Origin: Tubulanus polymorphus
Taxonomy: Eukaryota > Nemertea > Palaeonemertea > Tubulaniformes > Tubulanidae
Length of the DNA stretch: 64,000 bases
Reading direction: 5' to 3'
Assembly (NCBI RefSeq): GCF_964204645.1
Contig: NC_134035.1
Span: forward strand, 8,246,501-8,310,500
Positions 43,101-44,356 of this stretch are shown piece after piece; position 1 is the first letter of the stretch, and every line of letters starts with the position of its first letter. Under the pieces are notes generated by a model, which worked only from the letters and a program-made list of their open reading frames with translations, was not told where the DNA came from and searched no databases. Position numbers and translations under genes: made by a program.

Positions 43101-43825
43101 TTCTAATTTCAATATTTTATGTTCAATTTCTTTTGTAACATCAACTAACTTTTTTATTTCAAATTGTTTTTTTGCTGGTTTTATTCTGTTATTTATTGTT
43201 GCTAAGAATGCTTTTCTATCTCCCATTTATAAGGAAAAAAAATTACTTGTGGTGATGAGTAGGAAAAAAAAAATTACTTGTGGTGATGAGTGGTGTCTCG
43301 TCCTCTCGTCCTCTGATCTGAAACCCTACTTTTCTAATTACTAATTTGGGTTTAAGACTACTAGAGACCCTGCAGTGCAAGTCATCAGGCTGTACTTAGA
43401 AATTGGATACCGGCAACGCTACTGAAGGGAGCGAGAACTCAGCGGACCCATTAAGGCAATGGGCGCCATGTGCTTGTGCCATTGCGCAATGCATTAAACT
43501 TTTCTTATATCCTTAGATTTTGTTATTGATTTCAGAGAAATCGGAAGGCCAGGAACAGAACGGACGAATCCTCTATTATCCCGGTGCGTTATCGGCAGGC
43601 GAACACCTAGGTCAGCGGCAGTTTTTTGACTTGCACGAATGCAATCCGTCACCTCTACCTCAAAGATATCCGGGCGAGTACGTTCCGCCGGTGCCGTTGT
43701 CCAGCGTCGCCGGTCAACAGTGCGAGCTGCCGCTTCTCTGGGATTACGGGCAAATCGACGGCCCGGGCGCCAAACAAACACTTCCGTTACACTCACGCGC
43801 GAGCGACGAAGCACCAATCACGTGA
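25172..43825 (+). CDS. Small single-pass membrane protein, 132 aa, split by an 18.3 kb intron
   Basis: Exon 2 is 25107-25280 (acceptor ttgcag, donor g|gtatat) and the last exon is 43536-43825 (acceptor gatttcag). Both sides of the intron are phase 1 and join to an unbroken frame. The protein starts MDTITIFVIV and has one transmembrane helix at about residues 4-26, then a basic stop-transfer stretch (KRFNKNR). A 100-residue Pro/Gly-rich cytosolic tail ends near SDEAPIT. I do not recognise the family. Two short upstream ORFs (ATG at 25118 and 25135) precede the start in the same exon. An AATAAA at about 43960 could serve polyadenylation. The Polinton-type element lies inside the intron in the same orientation. 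Other exons within the intron cannot be excluded. Confidence 0.7.
25375..25590. repeat. Tandem repeat, about 80-90 bp unit, 2.5 copies
   Basis: Each unit contains cagggaaacacgggaatagg followed by caatcgtttccctg, so units are internally inverted (gtttccctgttcccg against cgggaacagggaaac). Confidence 0.8.
26833..26838. repeat. Target-site duplication, left copy (AATTTG)
   Basis: AATTTG directly precedes the left TIR and recurs directly after the right TIR at 43343-43348. A 6 bp duplication is the signature of Polinton integrases. Confidence 0.85.
26839..26959 (+). repeat. Left terminal inverted repeat, 121 bp
   Basis: It begins agtaattagaaaagtagg. I find no difference from the reverse complement of 43222-43342. 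It contains a 30 bp direct repeat (actcatcaccacaagtaa plus T-run, twice, at about 26889 and 26921) and ends inside the first codons of the polymerase, so the repeat carries that gene's promoter and start. Confidence 0.93.
26936..26957 (+). promoter_or_regulatory. Start motif of the polymerase gene (T8-CCTTATAAATG)
   Basis: A T-tract followed by CCTTATAAATG lies wholly inside the left TIR. It belongs to the CCTTA class. Confidence 0.6.
26955..32019 (+). CDS. Protein-primed family B DNA polymerase, interrupted by a frameshifted intein
   Basis: The N-terminal half has three C2H2 fingers (C20/C23/H35/H41, a second near residue 70, a third near 455). Next come the exonuclease motif GDFES (residue about 496), a Cys/His endonuclease-VII-like insertion (CCYC at 617, RDHDHL at 632) and ExoII HNLSGYD. 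Palm motif A is DANNLYGWAM (917), motif B NNSFYGKT (1083), and motif C starts at YFD (1179-1181). The intein follows directly at Ser1182 (30498) and ends at Asn 31561-31563; the polymerase resumes at TDAY (31564) and ends at 32019. Reading changes by one base inside the intein near 31285-31320, so the track is two overlapping frames. The role is replication of the element from its ends. Unless the shift is a sequencing error or is bypassed, no full polymerase is made. Its stop overlaps that of the convergent VLTF3-like gene by 2 bases. Confidence 0.93.
30498..31563 (+). other. Intein with LAGLIDADG (DOD) homing endonuclease, frameshifted
   Basis: It starts SVTADTPIL (block A, nucleophile Ser) right after the YFD of polymerase motif C. 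This is the same site and a similar start as archaeal Pol-2-type inteins (SVTGDT). Block B is DVTEDHSL. Two endonuclease boxes follow: GFFMGDGSAG (about 30930) and GFYAADGS (about 31266). The C-terminal splice region has VYDLSTEDG (block F) and ends ...AAN before Thr+1 (block G), with Ala where His is usual. The length is about 355 residues. A one-base frame change just after the second endonuclease box (an A-rich stretch near 31285-31320) separates the N- and C-terminal splice parts. Which base is affected cannot be told from one copy. Confidence 0.85.
32016..33317 (-). CDS. VLTF3-like late transcription factor with N-terminal zinc fingers, 433 aa
   Basis: Four C2H2-type fingers (C7/C10, C37/C40, C95/C98, C172/C175 with their His pairs) precede a four-cysteine ribbon (C216, C219, C233, C236) within CPQC...CVEC. 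The region after it contains the pattern LYLLFNDYYEKPKLTEED, then IKKIFKQILMYHLE and YEFFLNKIVNYL. This follows the layout of the VLTF3-like family, where a Zn ribbon is followed by a helical domain with 'YYE..P.L..ee...i..iF'. In poxviruses VLTF3 activates late genes; a similar role here is an inference. The C-terminus is acidic. It is transcribed against the polymerase gene from its own T-tract/TAATAAATG start at 33315-33350, in the gap shared with the divergent gene at 33386. Confidence 0.6.
   Translation of the reverse strand: MDEKIACEICGELLRKSNMARHMKKHDENYKPPKINCPKCNKLFSRNYVKKHSEKCRINGATANVDSKSAEVEPEVIWKRPFLFYDKDNIKDHFCEPCRIKYNPENIEDWENHQFRKAHIDKISNKFETEFNERKNNLLEKIKYEKTLPDNKETVEKLEKQYNELTRKTYYCKYCKLIITTSNSNLHNRTIKHKENVRKYQELNEDLLPINYKRKCPQCSYATLRQEGAVLFCVECGWQKNLWGEEKTRDFLIEPKLNYLDEIFKIFSIEDHTPEYMQWLEKMKIIENKNGEITKKDIIKTIIPSTFNTKQKKMYLYLLFNDYYEKPKLTEEDMENIKKIFKQILMYHLENRITDSINYEFFLNKIVNYLNLDIIIPFDELTNKKKQRERDEMWNKIEIYLNEKNGIEEEPEQLNENEEANSDFEFDDIDFMF
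33315..33350 (-). promoter_or_regulatory. Start motif of the VLTF3-like gene (TTTTTCCTTAATAAATG)
   Basis: Read on the minus strand, a T-run, CCTTA, then ATAAATG. The CCTTA block is shared only with the polymerase and right-end genes. Confidence 0.55.
33365..33388 (+). promoter_or_regulatory. Start motif of the 250 aa virion-type gene (T7...TATAAATAATG)
   Basis: This is the one start with an extra TA between TAAA and ATG. The decayed homologue at 18261 has AAATAAATG instead. Confidence 0.45.
33386..34138 (+). CDS. Probable minor virion (penton-like) protein, 250 aa
   Basis: It has the layout of a protein often found beside the major capsid genes of invertebrate Polinton-type elements. An N-terminal strand region states 'own-coordinate' residues (EYRIFVDSRRLTNY), then LKPGLYNLNTLAQEIN, a KIKIRL/KFTVRKPLGKLLGI segment, a FTHFYIYCNLIDP strand and a final FELEIRNHNGYLIDL...ELVIRC. 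Alternating strands and no helices suggest a jelly-roll. The assignment comes from remembered pattern and context, not a search, so a virion role is likely but its exact place (penton or other minor capsid) is uncertain. It is the first of a run of collinear genes spaced by only 3-40 bases, and a broken copy lies at 18261-19001. Confidence 0.5.
   Translation: MVELKEYRIFVDSRRLTNYKSHNLLIQLDREFKNCVDLKLVNISLCNSFYNVTDKSLEHLIFSIFYKKRNKWFFIYLKPGLYNLNTLAQEINRKARAKLGSDSGFNIRILKSASSNKIKIRLDEQFKFTVRKPLGKLLGIAPDIVTAYAEGKSNLMPFTHFYIYCNLIDPTKTFEATKDITCNSGLLNILPLKNVKEFGTQINYNLTECDFKPCIPQFNNFELEIRNHNGYLIDLNNFPVIYELVIRCKE
34136..34157 (+). promoter_or_regulatory. Start motif, TTTTTCACCTATATAAATG
   Basis: The T-tract begins in the stop codon of the preceding gene; TATATAAATG class. 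Confidence 0.55.
34155..34508 (+). CDS. Small unknown protein, 117 aa
   Basis: It begins MNITVGPSICFGF, is highly charged and predicted mixed alpha/beta, with no transmembrane stretch or Cys cluster. Its collinear broken copy at 19022 keeps the first 84 residues at high similarity, which shows past selection for the protein. I do not recognise a family. It lies between the virion-type protein and the small membrane proteins, so a structural or assembly role is possible. Confidence 0.75.
   Translation: MNITVGPSICFGFDFKREKEMKFNINDVITHIKNITFSNETTFEYETTIDKETFNVEKITNLIRESLRFYELDEDFIIDDIKKIIIEIYTNETSNEINVELIINKLTKYFDDSNFFD
34492..34514 (+). promoter_or_regulatory. Start motif, T7-GATTAATAAATG
   Basis: Only three bases (TAA|taa|ATG) separate the genes, so the T-tract lies in the coding end of the 117 aa gene. 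Confidence 0.5.
34512..34733 (+). CDS. Small membrane protein, 73 aa
   Basis: Two hydrophobic stretches (GLYNGALLSVGTVGYSMVL and ILKLTLAITLSNLTIDYL) suggest a two-pass hairpin. The C-terminus is short and polar (EKQKYIPPI). I recognise no family. The decayed copy at 19377-19578 keeps both ends. Small membrane proteins are frequent in the virion modules of this kind of element. Confidence 0.75.
   Translation: MSDNKWIITGLYNGALLSVGTVGYSMVLKKVFKMGSVNVDRFDINDILKLTLAITLSNLTIDYLEKQKYIPPI
34737..34760 (+). promoter_or_regulatory. Start motif, T7-GCTAAATAAATG
   Basis: A T-tract of seven followed by TAAATAAATG. Confidence 0.55.
34758..35180 (+). CDS. Membrane protein with N- and C-terminal helices, 140 aa
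   Basis: An N-terminal hydrophobic helix (IITIIGSAIVNALAFTGGGYLF) precedes a long charged helical middle (RRHNLALEKYNKDAEEYREKR). Then come VDDAMSLYNAV, a KLSDYYSPS motif and a C-terminal helix (IIWILGGTVIVIFIAY). The order 'RRHNLALEK ... VDEAM ... LSDFYxPS ... membrane helix' is one I remember from uncharacterised proteins repeated in cnidarian and other invertebrate genomes, consistent with a widespread element-borne family. Function unknown; a virion or assembly membrane protein is plausible. The broken copy at 19593-20016 is about 80% identical by eye. Confidence 0.78.
   Translation: MASAIITIIGSAIVNALAFTGGGYLFKHIDKNSSLGEQRRHNLALEKYNKDAEEYREKRQNYMDYINKELYDQKISHRDFQSVDDAMSLYNAVTNKEKLHLYKPKLSDYYSPSKEQQKYEIIWILGGTVIVIFIAYKFTN
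35180..35202 (+). promoter_or_regulatory. Start motif, TAATTTTTATTCTAAATAAATG
   Basis: It starts at the stop codon of the previous gene; TAAATAAATG class. Confidence 0.55.
35200..35634 (+). CDS. Membrane protein with coiled-coil flanks, 144 aa
   Basis: A charged N-terminal helix (residues 20-50, KTYLEKQILEFESDLKIKKKK) leads into two adjacent hydrophobic segments (IIYYLIISGSVTISSVITFLAIF and PLTPLAISIGVLGLSSSVLTGI). A Lys-rich second coiled coil and a short acidic tail follow. No catalytic motif is visible and I recognise no family. The shape (coil, two-pass hairpin, coil) would suit an inner-membrane or fusion-neighbour protein, but this is only structural inference. Confidence 0.7.
   Translation: MEDKVDSIDIIPHDINKTKLKTYLEKQILEFESDLKIKKKKYLKSKIIYYLIISGSVTISSVITFLAIFSPLTPLAISIGVLGLSSSVLTGISSKLNIKSNKEKIKSNIKEINKLKNTLDYIISLNGHITVEEQDKLLKELINY
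35632..35653 (+). promoter_or_regulatory. Start motif, T6-AATTATATAAATG
   Basis: The T-tract follows the stop codon of the 144 aa gene; TATATAAATG class. Confidence 0.55.
35651..37039 (+). CDS. Conserved element protein of unknown function with C-terminal membrane anchor, 462 aa
   Basis: The protein contains YWQNQLNFAVYCATTGCGI (about residue 77) and a FRFHTYFQIRIILNELECALPG helix. Further on are GIERINQSIRTYLICILGAQ and IIGYNNLIKTA, and the C-terminus is one helix (LAITCIGIVIGGILYF) ending in KF. The 'WQ.QLNFA.WCATTGCG...INQSI..F..CILGAQV..RS' pattern is one I recall from uncharacterised invertebrate proteins that sit in similar elements. That points to a family-wide virion or assembly protein, unproven. 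There is no nucleotidase, protease or polymerase motif. The middle (residues 385-440) is low-complexity and polar, probably disordered. Confidence 0.72.
   Translation: MVDSFPKAFRYNKSIKYNIPAIDFNKDITYRNEVLNSLIDLYIYVTETNNFNAKMENIFHVYLINFKKLKDEKQWLLKSNMKYWQNQLNFAVYCATTGCGISWNDHLNNSKYKLIQSLFRFHTYFQIRIILNELECALPGSRYFKELDNNINLSKFYKICNEFNIDINNSDFRIKIGTIRSLPCPRKIAEYCALPIPSNSFYNIYNNKLGYGKIETKDLETFNFNKLPKFYDNLKQENNNGWVYFILENSEGFTKSGIERINQSIRTYLICILGAQVETRSPIIGNLNTSFDTQKQFKVLFEDSIHNDKNRSIPENIIRYQNYLDKSHVRLNYCIGPNLLIISNDLVLKMGNIIGYNNLIKTATINNSFGLNDINKKIITAPKLMEGEKNKKHIQSTETKTKNIKLNNDSKTKDYNTSENIRTDNIQHDIIKLNDDNKSHENTKLAITCIGIVIGGILYFKF
37037..37058 (+). promoter_or_regulatory. Start motif, T7-ATTATATAAATG
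   Basis: It directly abuts the stop of the previous gene; TATATAAATG class. Confidence 0.55.
37056..38486 (+). CDS. Coiled-coil protein with C-terminal membrane-active helices, 476 aa
   Basis: The acidic, disordered N-terminus is followed by charged helices. A long coiled coil (residues about 255-325, RTLEKELTDKNKEIEQLK onward) leads to a hydrophobic helix (ITILSILTAVTMLFTTIGLAI) and a Pro-rich linker (TPTPNKPDKPPG). The last 100 residues hold an amphipathic segment (LKKLAKYLWELSKKSAAALPG), a hydrophobic stretch (GVIASIVGFILKSAGNIINF) and a final membrane helix (IILFLITVVSAIIFGLV). This tail pattern is widespread in proteins of invertebrate elements of this kind as I remember them. A role in membrane penetration or a virion spike is a guess from shape only. 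Confidence 0.72.
   Translation: MDVEGGEDIGMDPFDEPNITDEQPPDFDETSFNDGNEPEYNNNLNMPDYIKNAESQLNPENLDPDLVKQDLDNLNKIPKLEDLIEKSNFNINDEDVALLADQLKFLDNGKCYYRLKGDYYIDVTYKNNKNKILSESTLEKLKPDRIKIISNSNEITDVTQKEIDDNIDVFKQRINELFEIIKKKSETTSEQNITSKNSKHRSNKVPIEKLLPNGLLDATDQELEDLDIFSDKAIREIISIRLASDKIAHNKSIRDFKIRTLEKELTDKNKEIEQLKSDLDHQVIDEIEYRQKELRLEKEKDDLEYNIELQKEEIKLLLKSYDYNINRLKVIFKDLLIKPNSEISLKDRIRLLFKLEGITILSILTAVTMLFTTIGLAISNALKSTPTPNKPDKPPGNNSIQDKVKDGLKKLAKYLWELSKKSAAALPGVIASIVGFILKSAGNIINFAAEHIILFLITVVSAIIFGLVNMISKNIK
38505..38530 (+). promoter_or_regulatory. Start motif of the major capsid gene, AATTAATTTTTTTGTTAAATAAATG
   Basis: Seven T residues, GT, then TAAATAAATG. The AATTAATTTTTTTGTTA core recurs before the gene at 41828. 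Confidence 0.6.
38528..39775 (+). CDS. Double-jelly-roll major capsid protein, 415 aa
   Basis: The predicted fold is almost all beta. Landmarks are LYVRIPRLTQNTFYVPNSIYLS near residues 41-60, DNVGRYLIKKLTIKIGPETVFSLDDYNLF near 75-105 (first jelly-roll), YKIPLDFEL near 157, and IIFEITFAPVNEIVL near 183. RRSIKGILIFFTI near 262 and ITKVEITIEG near 295 mark the second jelly-roll. The alternating pattern and the 'PLDFEL' and 'LDxYNLFMxYKDLW' blocks match the hexon-like capsid proteins of Polinton-type elements. The protein would form the pseudo-hexameric capsomers. Length fits the compact members of the family (usually 400-650). It sits directly before the integrase and packaging ATPase genes. Confidence 0.78.
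   Translation: MSGSYISPSKNHRISNAIKAERSHHIITHNPSNINPDETLYVRIPRLTQNTFYVPNSIYLSADIKVTGHDNNYVVDNVGRYLIKKLTIKIGPETVFSLDDYNLFMHYKDLWLTKENRNNMIFQGIQSENHNKLRSEANNAVVTRATDNLIKKIYGSKYKIPLDFELINNNAPLYKYAIQEDIIFEITFAPVNEIVLSSVVKDMGYKLSNICLEYNTVTNENIASTIQTQYNQGFSLLYDYIDKFKTVTINANDEIINENINFPRRSIKGILIFFTIATYSNGAINVDNYYNPEITKVEITIEGIANKIFCQGMRMIDQWPEIRKHFMNEKVKSFENCNINQIDYYTGNKYALWLDFRTTEDNLLHGSGKKLQNTKDGIQLFMKKNKGIKNFKMHIYIISDAQLNIVNSQLDSIQY
39783..39808 (+). promoter_or_regulatory. Start motif of the integrase gene, AATTAAGCGTATATAAATG
   Basis: The T-tract is replaced by a mixed AT stretch; TATATAAATG is intact. Confidence 0.45.
39806..40933 (+). CDS. Retroviral-type DDE integrase with C-terminal chromodomain, 375 aa
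   Basis: The rve core runs over residues 85-200: first Asp in QGDLIDM (D93), second in FDDGKEF (D155), Glu in AAVVERFNR (E189), with the FSRYVWSFPL strand between. It ends with a chromodomain at 330-372 (YKIEKVL ... LVKWVGWPDKFNEWI), whose aromatic residues match the cage of histone-methyl-lysine readers. It inserts element DNA, giving 6 bp duplications in Polintons; AATTTG is seen here. Neither an HHCC zinc domain nor its cysteines is visible at the N-terminus. The chromodomain suggests targeting to marked chromatin, an inference. The stop is immediately followed by the ATG of the ATPase gene. Confidence 0.92.
   Translation: MGGKKSPNTKEQYLRNLYYNPESSVAYSSTKNIWRKVKQDKLDKIIPHNLIKYKDINEFMLEQPTYTTHKKIVRKYETRKTMVSYVDQQWQGDLIDMKNVKKDNDDYWWLLNIIDIFSRYVWSFPLYRKDAVQTSNVLRKFLSDDKLKPEKIQFDDGKEFDNSLVHELLDNHNIKYFSTKSDKKAAVVERFNRTLRTRMWKYFTANNTFKWIDVIPKLIEGYNNSYHSSIGMKPIDARKSENAEIVWNNLYGAFLIDDFGEPKFKVGQNVRISKYKKIFDKGYDRNFTREIYRIKKVITTKPYVYKLEDLDGEEVDGYFYEEELSLTTENLEQEYKIEKVLKTKTIKRKKYSLVKWVGWPDKFNEWILSSKIKNI
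40916..40936 (+). promoter_or_regulatory. Start motif of the ATPase gene, TATATAAATG inside the integrase end
   Basis: The last two integrase codons form TATATAAATG with the ATPase start, so this motif is part of the coding sequence. Confidence 0.45.
40934..41542 (+). CDS. A32/FtsK-HerA-like DNA packaging ATPase, 202 aa
   Basis: Walker A GVTNCGKT lies at residues 17-24 and Walker B TLFIIDDCAN at 93-102, followed by SGRHFGITTWVLNQ. This is the sensor-type block with a conserved Gln typical of A32-like packaging ATPases. The protein would pump genome ends into the preformed capsid. Length is slightly short of the family's 220-250. The gene starts at the ATG directly after the integrase stop. 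Confidence 0.88.
   Translation: MNKELFIFEPHNMLISGVTNCGKTYFILHLLETVYENYFDNIVLFCPTYEFNQTYDRNITRNNKFIILDPKTVKENLDNCIKIAIDIYKGSNTLFIIDDCANLHDSKIRESELCYLAFSGRHFGITTWVLNQKYNSIVKDFRENIRFLVLFYNKDRKSMKNALEENDIIPHDLHNEYMDELKNIKRSKLLFRLQHPFKYEFI
41543..41804. repeat. Non-coding AT-rich repeat tract inside the element
   Basis: It repeats the phrases cttgttaatctag and gaattctagttacattctagtt at 41552, 41632 and 41746, with variable spacers (aacaaaaatcaa). This is the only non-coding stretch over 250 bp in the element. It may hold a regulatory or replication function, or be inert. Confidence 0.75.
41805..41830 (+). promoter_or_regulatory. Start motif, AATTAATTTTTTTGTTATATAAATG
   Basis: It is nearly the same as the motif before the capsid gene; TATATAAATG class. 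Confidence 0.6.
41828..42433 (+). CDS. Unknown element protein, 201 aa, with a hydrophobic C-terminal helix
   Basis: The N-terminal charged domain has a helix pattern around LYCKHQLEILIASGKCKNF and RTARINDAISEKVVKGYSKLCNYIL. A C-terminal hydrophobic segment (LSFQLGGFMTLLSTGVITF) is followed by a Glu-rich tail. I recognise no named family. It overlaps the next gene by 68 bases in another frame. The last 20 residues lie within that overlap. Confidence 0.72.
   Translation: MVGEKKIKSKNGDVPIEKTLDNLGITETKLTPDDGALNNVTTNNNYEYYLYCKHQLEILIASGKCKNFVGKNLTYNELDTMKSDEIIKLFKIYEAARTARINDAISEKVVKGYSKLCNYILPIEDENRLYSDLKNDYLVMTELNKWIGYLSFQLGGFMTLLSTGVITFSNIESKNISIINERGERSEGITCEEKTENSETN
42345..42368 (+). promoter_or_regulatory. 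Start motif of the 125 aa gene, ATATTTCTATAATAAATG
   Basis: It lies within the coding end of the 201 aa gene. The T-tract is weak, but TAATAAATG is present. Confidence 0.4.
42366..42743 (+). CDS. Small single-pass membrane protein, 125 aa
   Basis: The N-terminal half is very basic (KKKPRTQKQIEWSRQLGIKSQEYKKAVKEK in charge pattern). The helix FTVGFVIVFILIGCNW at residues 77-92 is followed by a polar tail. The basic cytosolic side could bind nucleic acid or capsid, inferred from charge only. It overlaps the preceding gene by 68 bases. Confidence 0.68.
   Translation: MSEVKEVKELPVKKKPRTQKQIEWSRQLGIKSQEYKKAVKEKISNKNVNKNGENIVISTPSNDRIFDKCLYFTVGFVIVFILIGCNWYKKSNKIHDINNSEPTAIKNESTSEIPKIDNKKNGLIF
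42744..42899. other. AT-rich gap between the last rightward gene and the right-end gene
   Basis: This is a 156 bp non-coding gap of mostly A/T. It may serve convergent transcription ends; no hairpin terminator is seen. Confidence 0.5.
42900..43226 (-). CDS. Candidate ssDNA-binding protein of the right end, 108 aa
   Basis: It runs toward the interior from the right TIR. The first four codons (ATGGGA...) begin within the 121 bp repeat, so its promoter and start are the same DNA as those of the polymerase. The protein has a basic helical N-terminus, then strands ending in KVFLPDKWVSLSTEELKDL and FKIIYHGK. This FLP-x-R/K..-x-x-x-(T/S)xEE pattern recalls a small OB-fold-like protein commonly found with invertebrate elements of this type. 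An ssDNA-binding role in replication is an inference with limited support. Confidence 0.45.
   Translation of the reverse strand: MGDRKAFLATINNRIKPAKKQFEIKKLVDVTKEIEHKILKLEKIKTKYGEKVSANLSYCNVSTSREFKVFLPDKWVSLSTEELKDLVGFKIIYHGKNEDGHHDLEIVD
43222..43342 (-). repeat. Right terminal inverted repeat, 121 bp
   Basis: It mirrors 26839-26959 with no difference that I can find, including both 30 bp internal direct repeats and the T10/T8 tracts. The 6 bp AATTTG target duplication follows at 43343-43348. Confidence 0.93.
43224..43250 (-). promoter_or_regulatory. Start motif of the right-end gene (T8-CCTTATAAATG)
   Basis: It is identical to the polymerase motif because both lie in the TIR; CCTTA class. 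Confidence 0.6.
43343..43348. repeat. Target-site duplication, right copy (AATTTG)
   Basis: Pairs with 26833-26838. Confidence 0.85.
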
Positions 43826-44356
43826 CCAGGCTCTTCCCGAATATCAGCGTTAAGAACTCACGACGATGACGTCAGCGAGAATTGGAAAAATGGGGCCGAC
43901 GATAATTATTACTAGACGATAGGGTGTCGGTGATCGTTGAAGGGACATTTCATTCAAATAAAAAGGCAACATATCTTTGGATAAATTTGTGCGATAGATG
44001 GCGTTTGTTTATATATCGTGACGTGATGAAAATGAAATAATAATCAACTGTTATATACTGTATCTTTGTATGCTGAAAAACGTATTTCTCTGCCACCGAC
44101 AATCCTCGAAGAAAAAGCCACAACAACTTAAAGAAACTATTTTATTATTTAACCGTTTTAATATGTATATTATATGTATATATCTCTATTTACTTTATGA
44201 ATTACTCTGAAATCGTCGTGTATTCGTCGTTGTTATCGTGAGAATTATATCTTTGTTTAATACATAGATTTAACGTCATTTACGAATTAAACCCAACATT
44301 GAGATGTATCAAGCGAAAATAATATTTTTTTGTTTCCGTTAAATAAGTTCCCGGGA
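43826..44356. other. 3' UTR and short gap between convergent host genes
   Basis: The AATAAA at about 43960 probably ends the small membrane protein transcript. No other gene. Confidence 0.5.

Larger units (their letters stand above)
26839..43342 (+). mobile_element. Complete Polinton/Maverick-type virus-like element, 16,504 bp
   Basis: It is bounded by 121 bp inverted repeats and a 6 bp target duplication. It encodes a protein-primed DNA polymerase B, DDE integrase with chromodomain, packaging ATPase and double-jelly-roll capsid protein: the core set of Polintons. It adds a VLTF3-like factor, a possible ssDNA-binding protein and nine proteins without firm assignment. Thirteen genes run left to right. 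The VLTF3-like gene and the gene inside the right end run the other way. The base composition is far more AT-rich than the flanks. I found no adenain-like protease frame. Apart from the frame change in the polymerase intein, no gene is visibly broken, so the insertion looks young. Confidence 0.93.
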
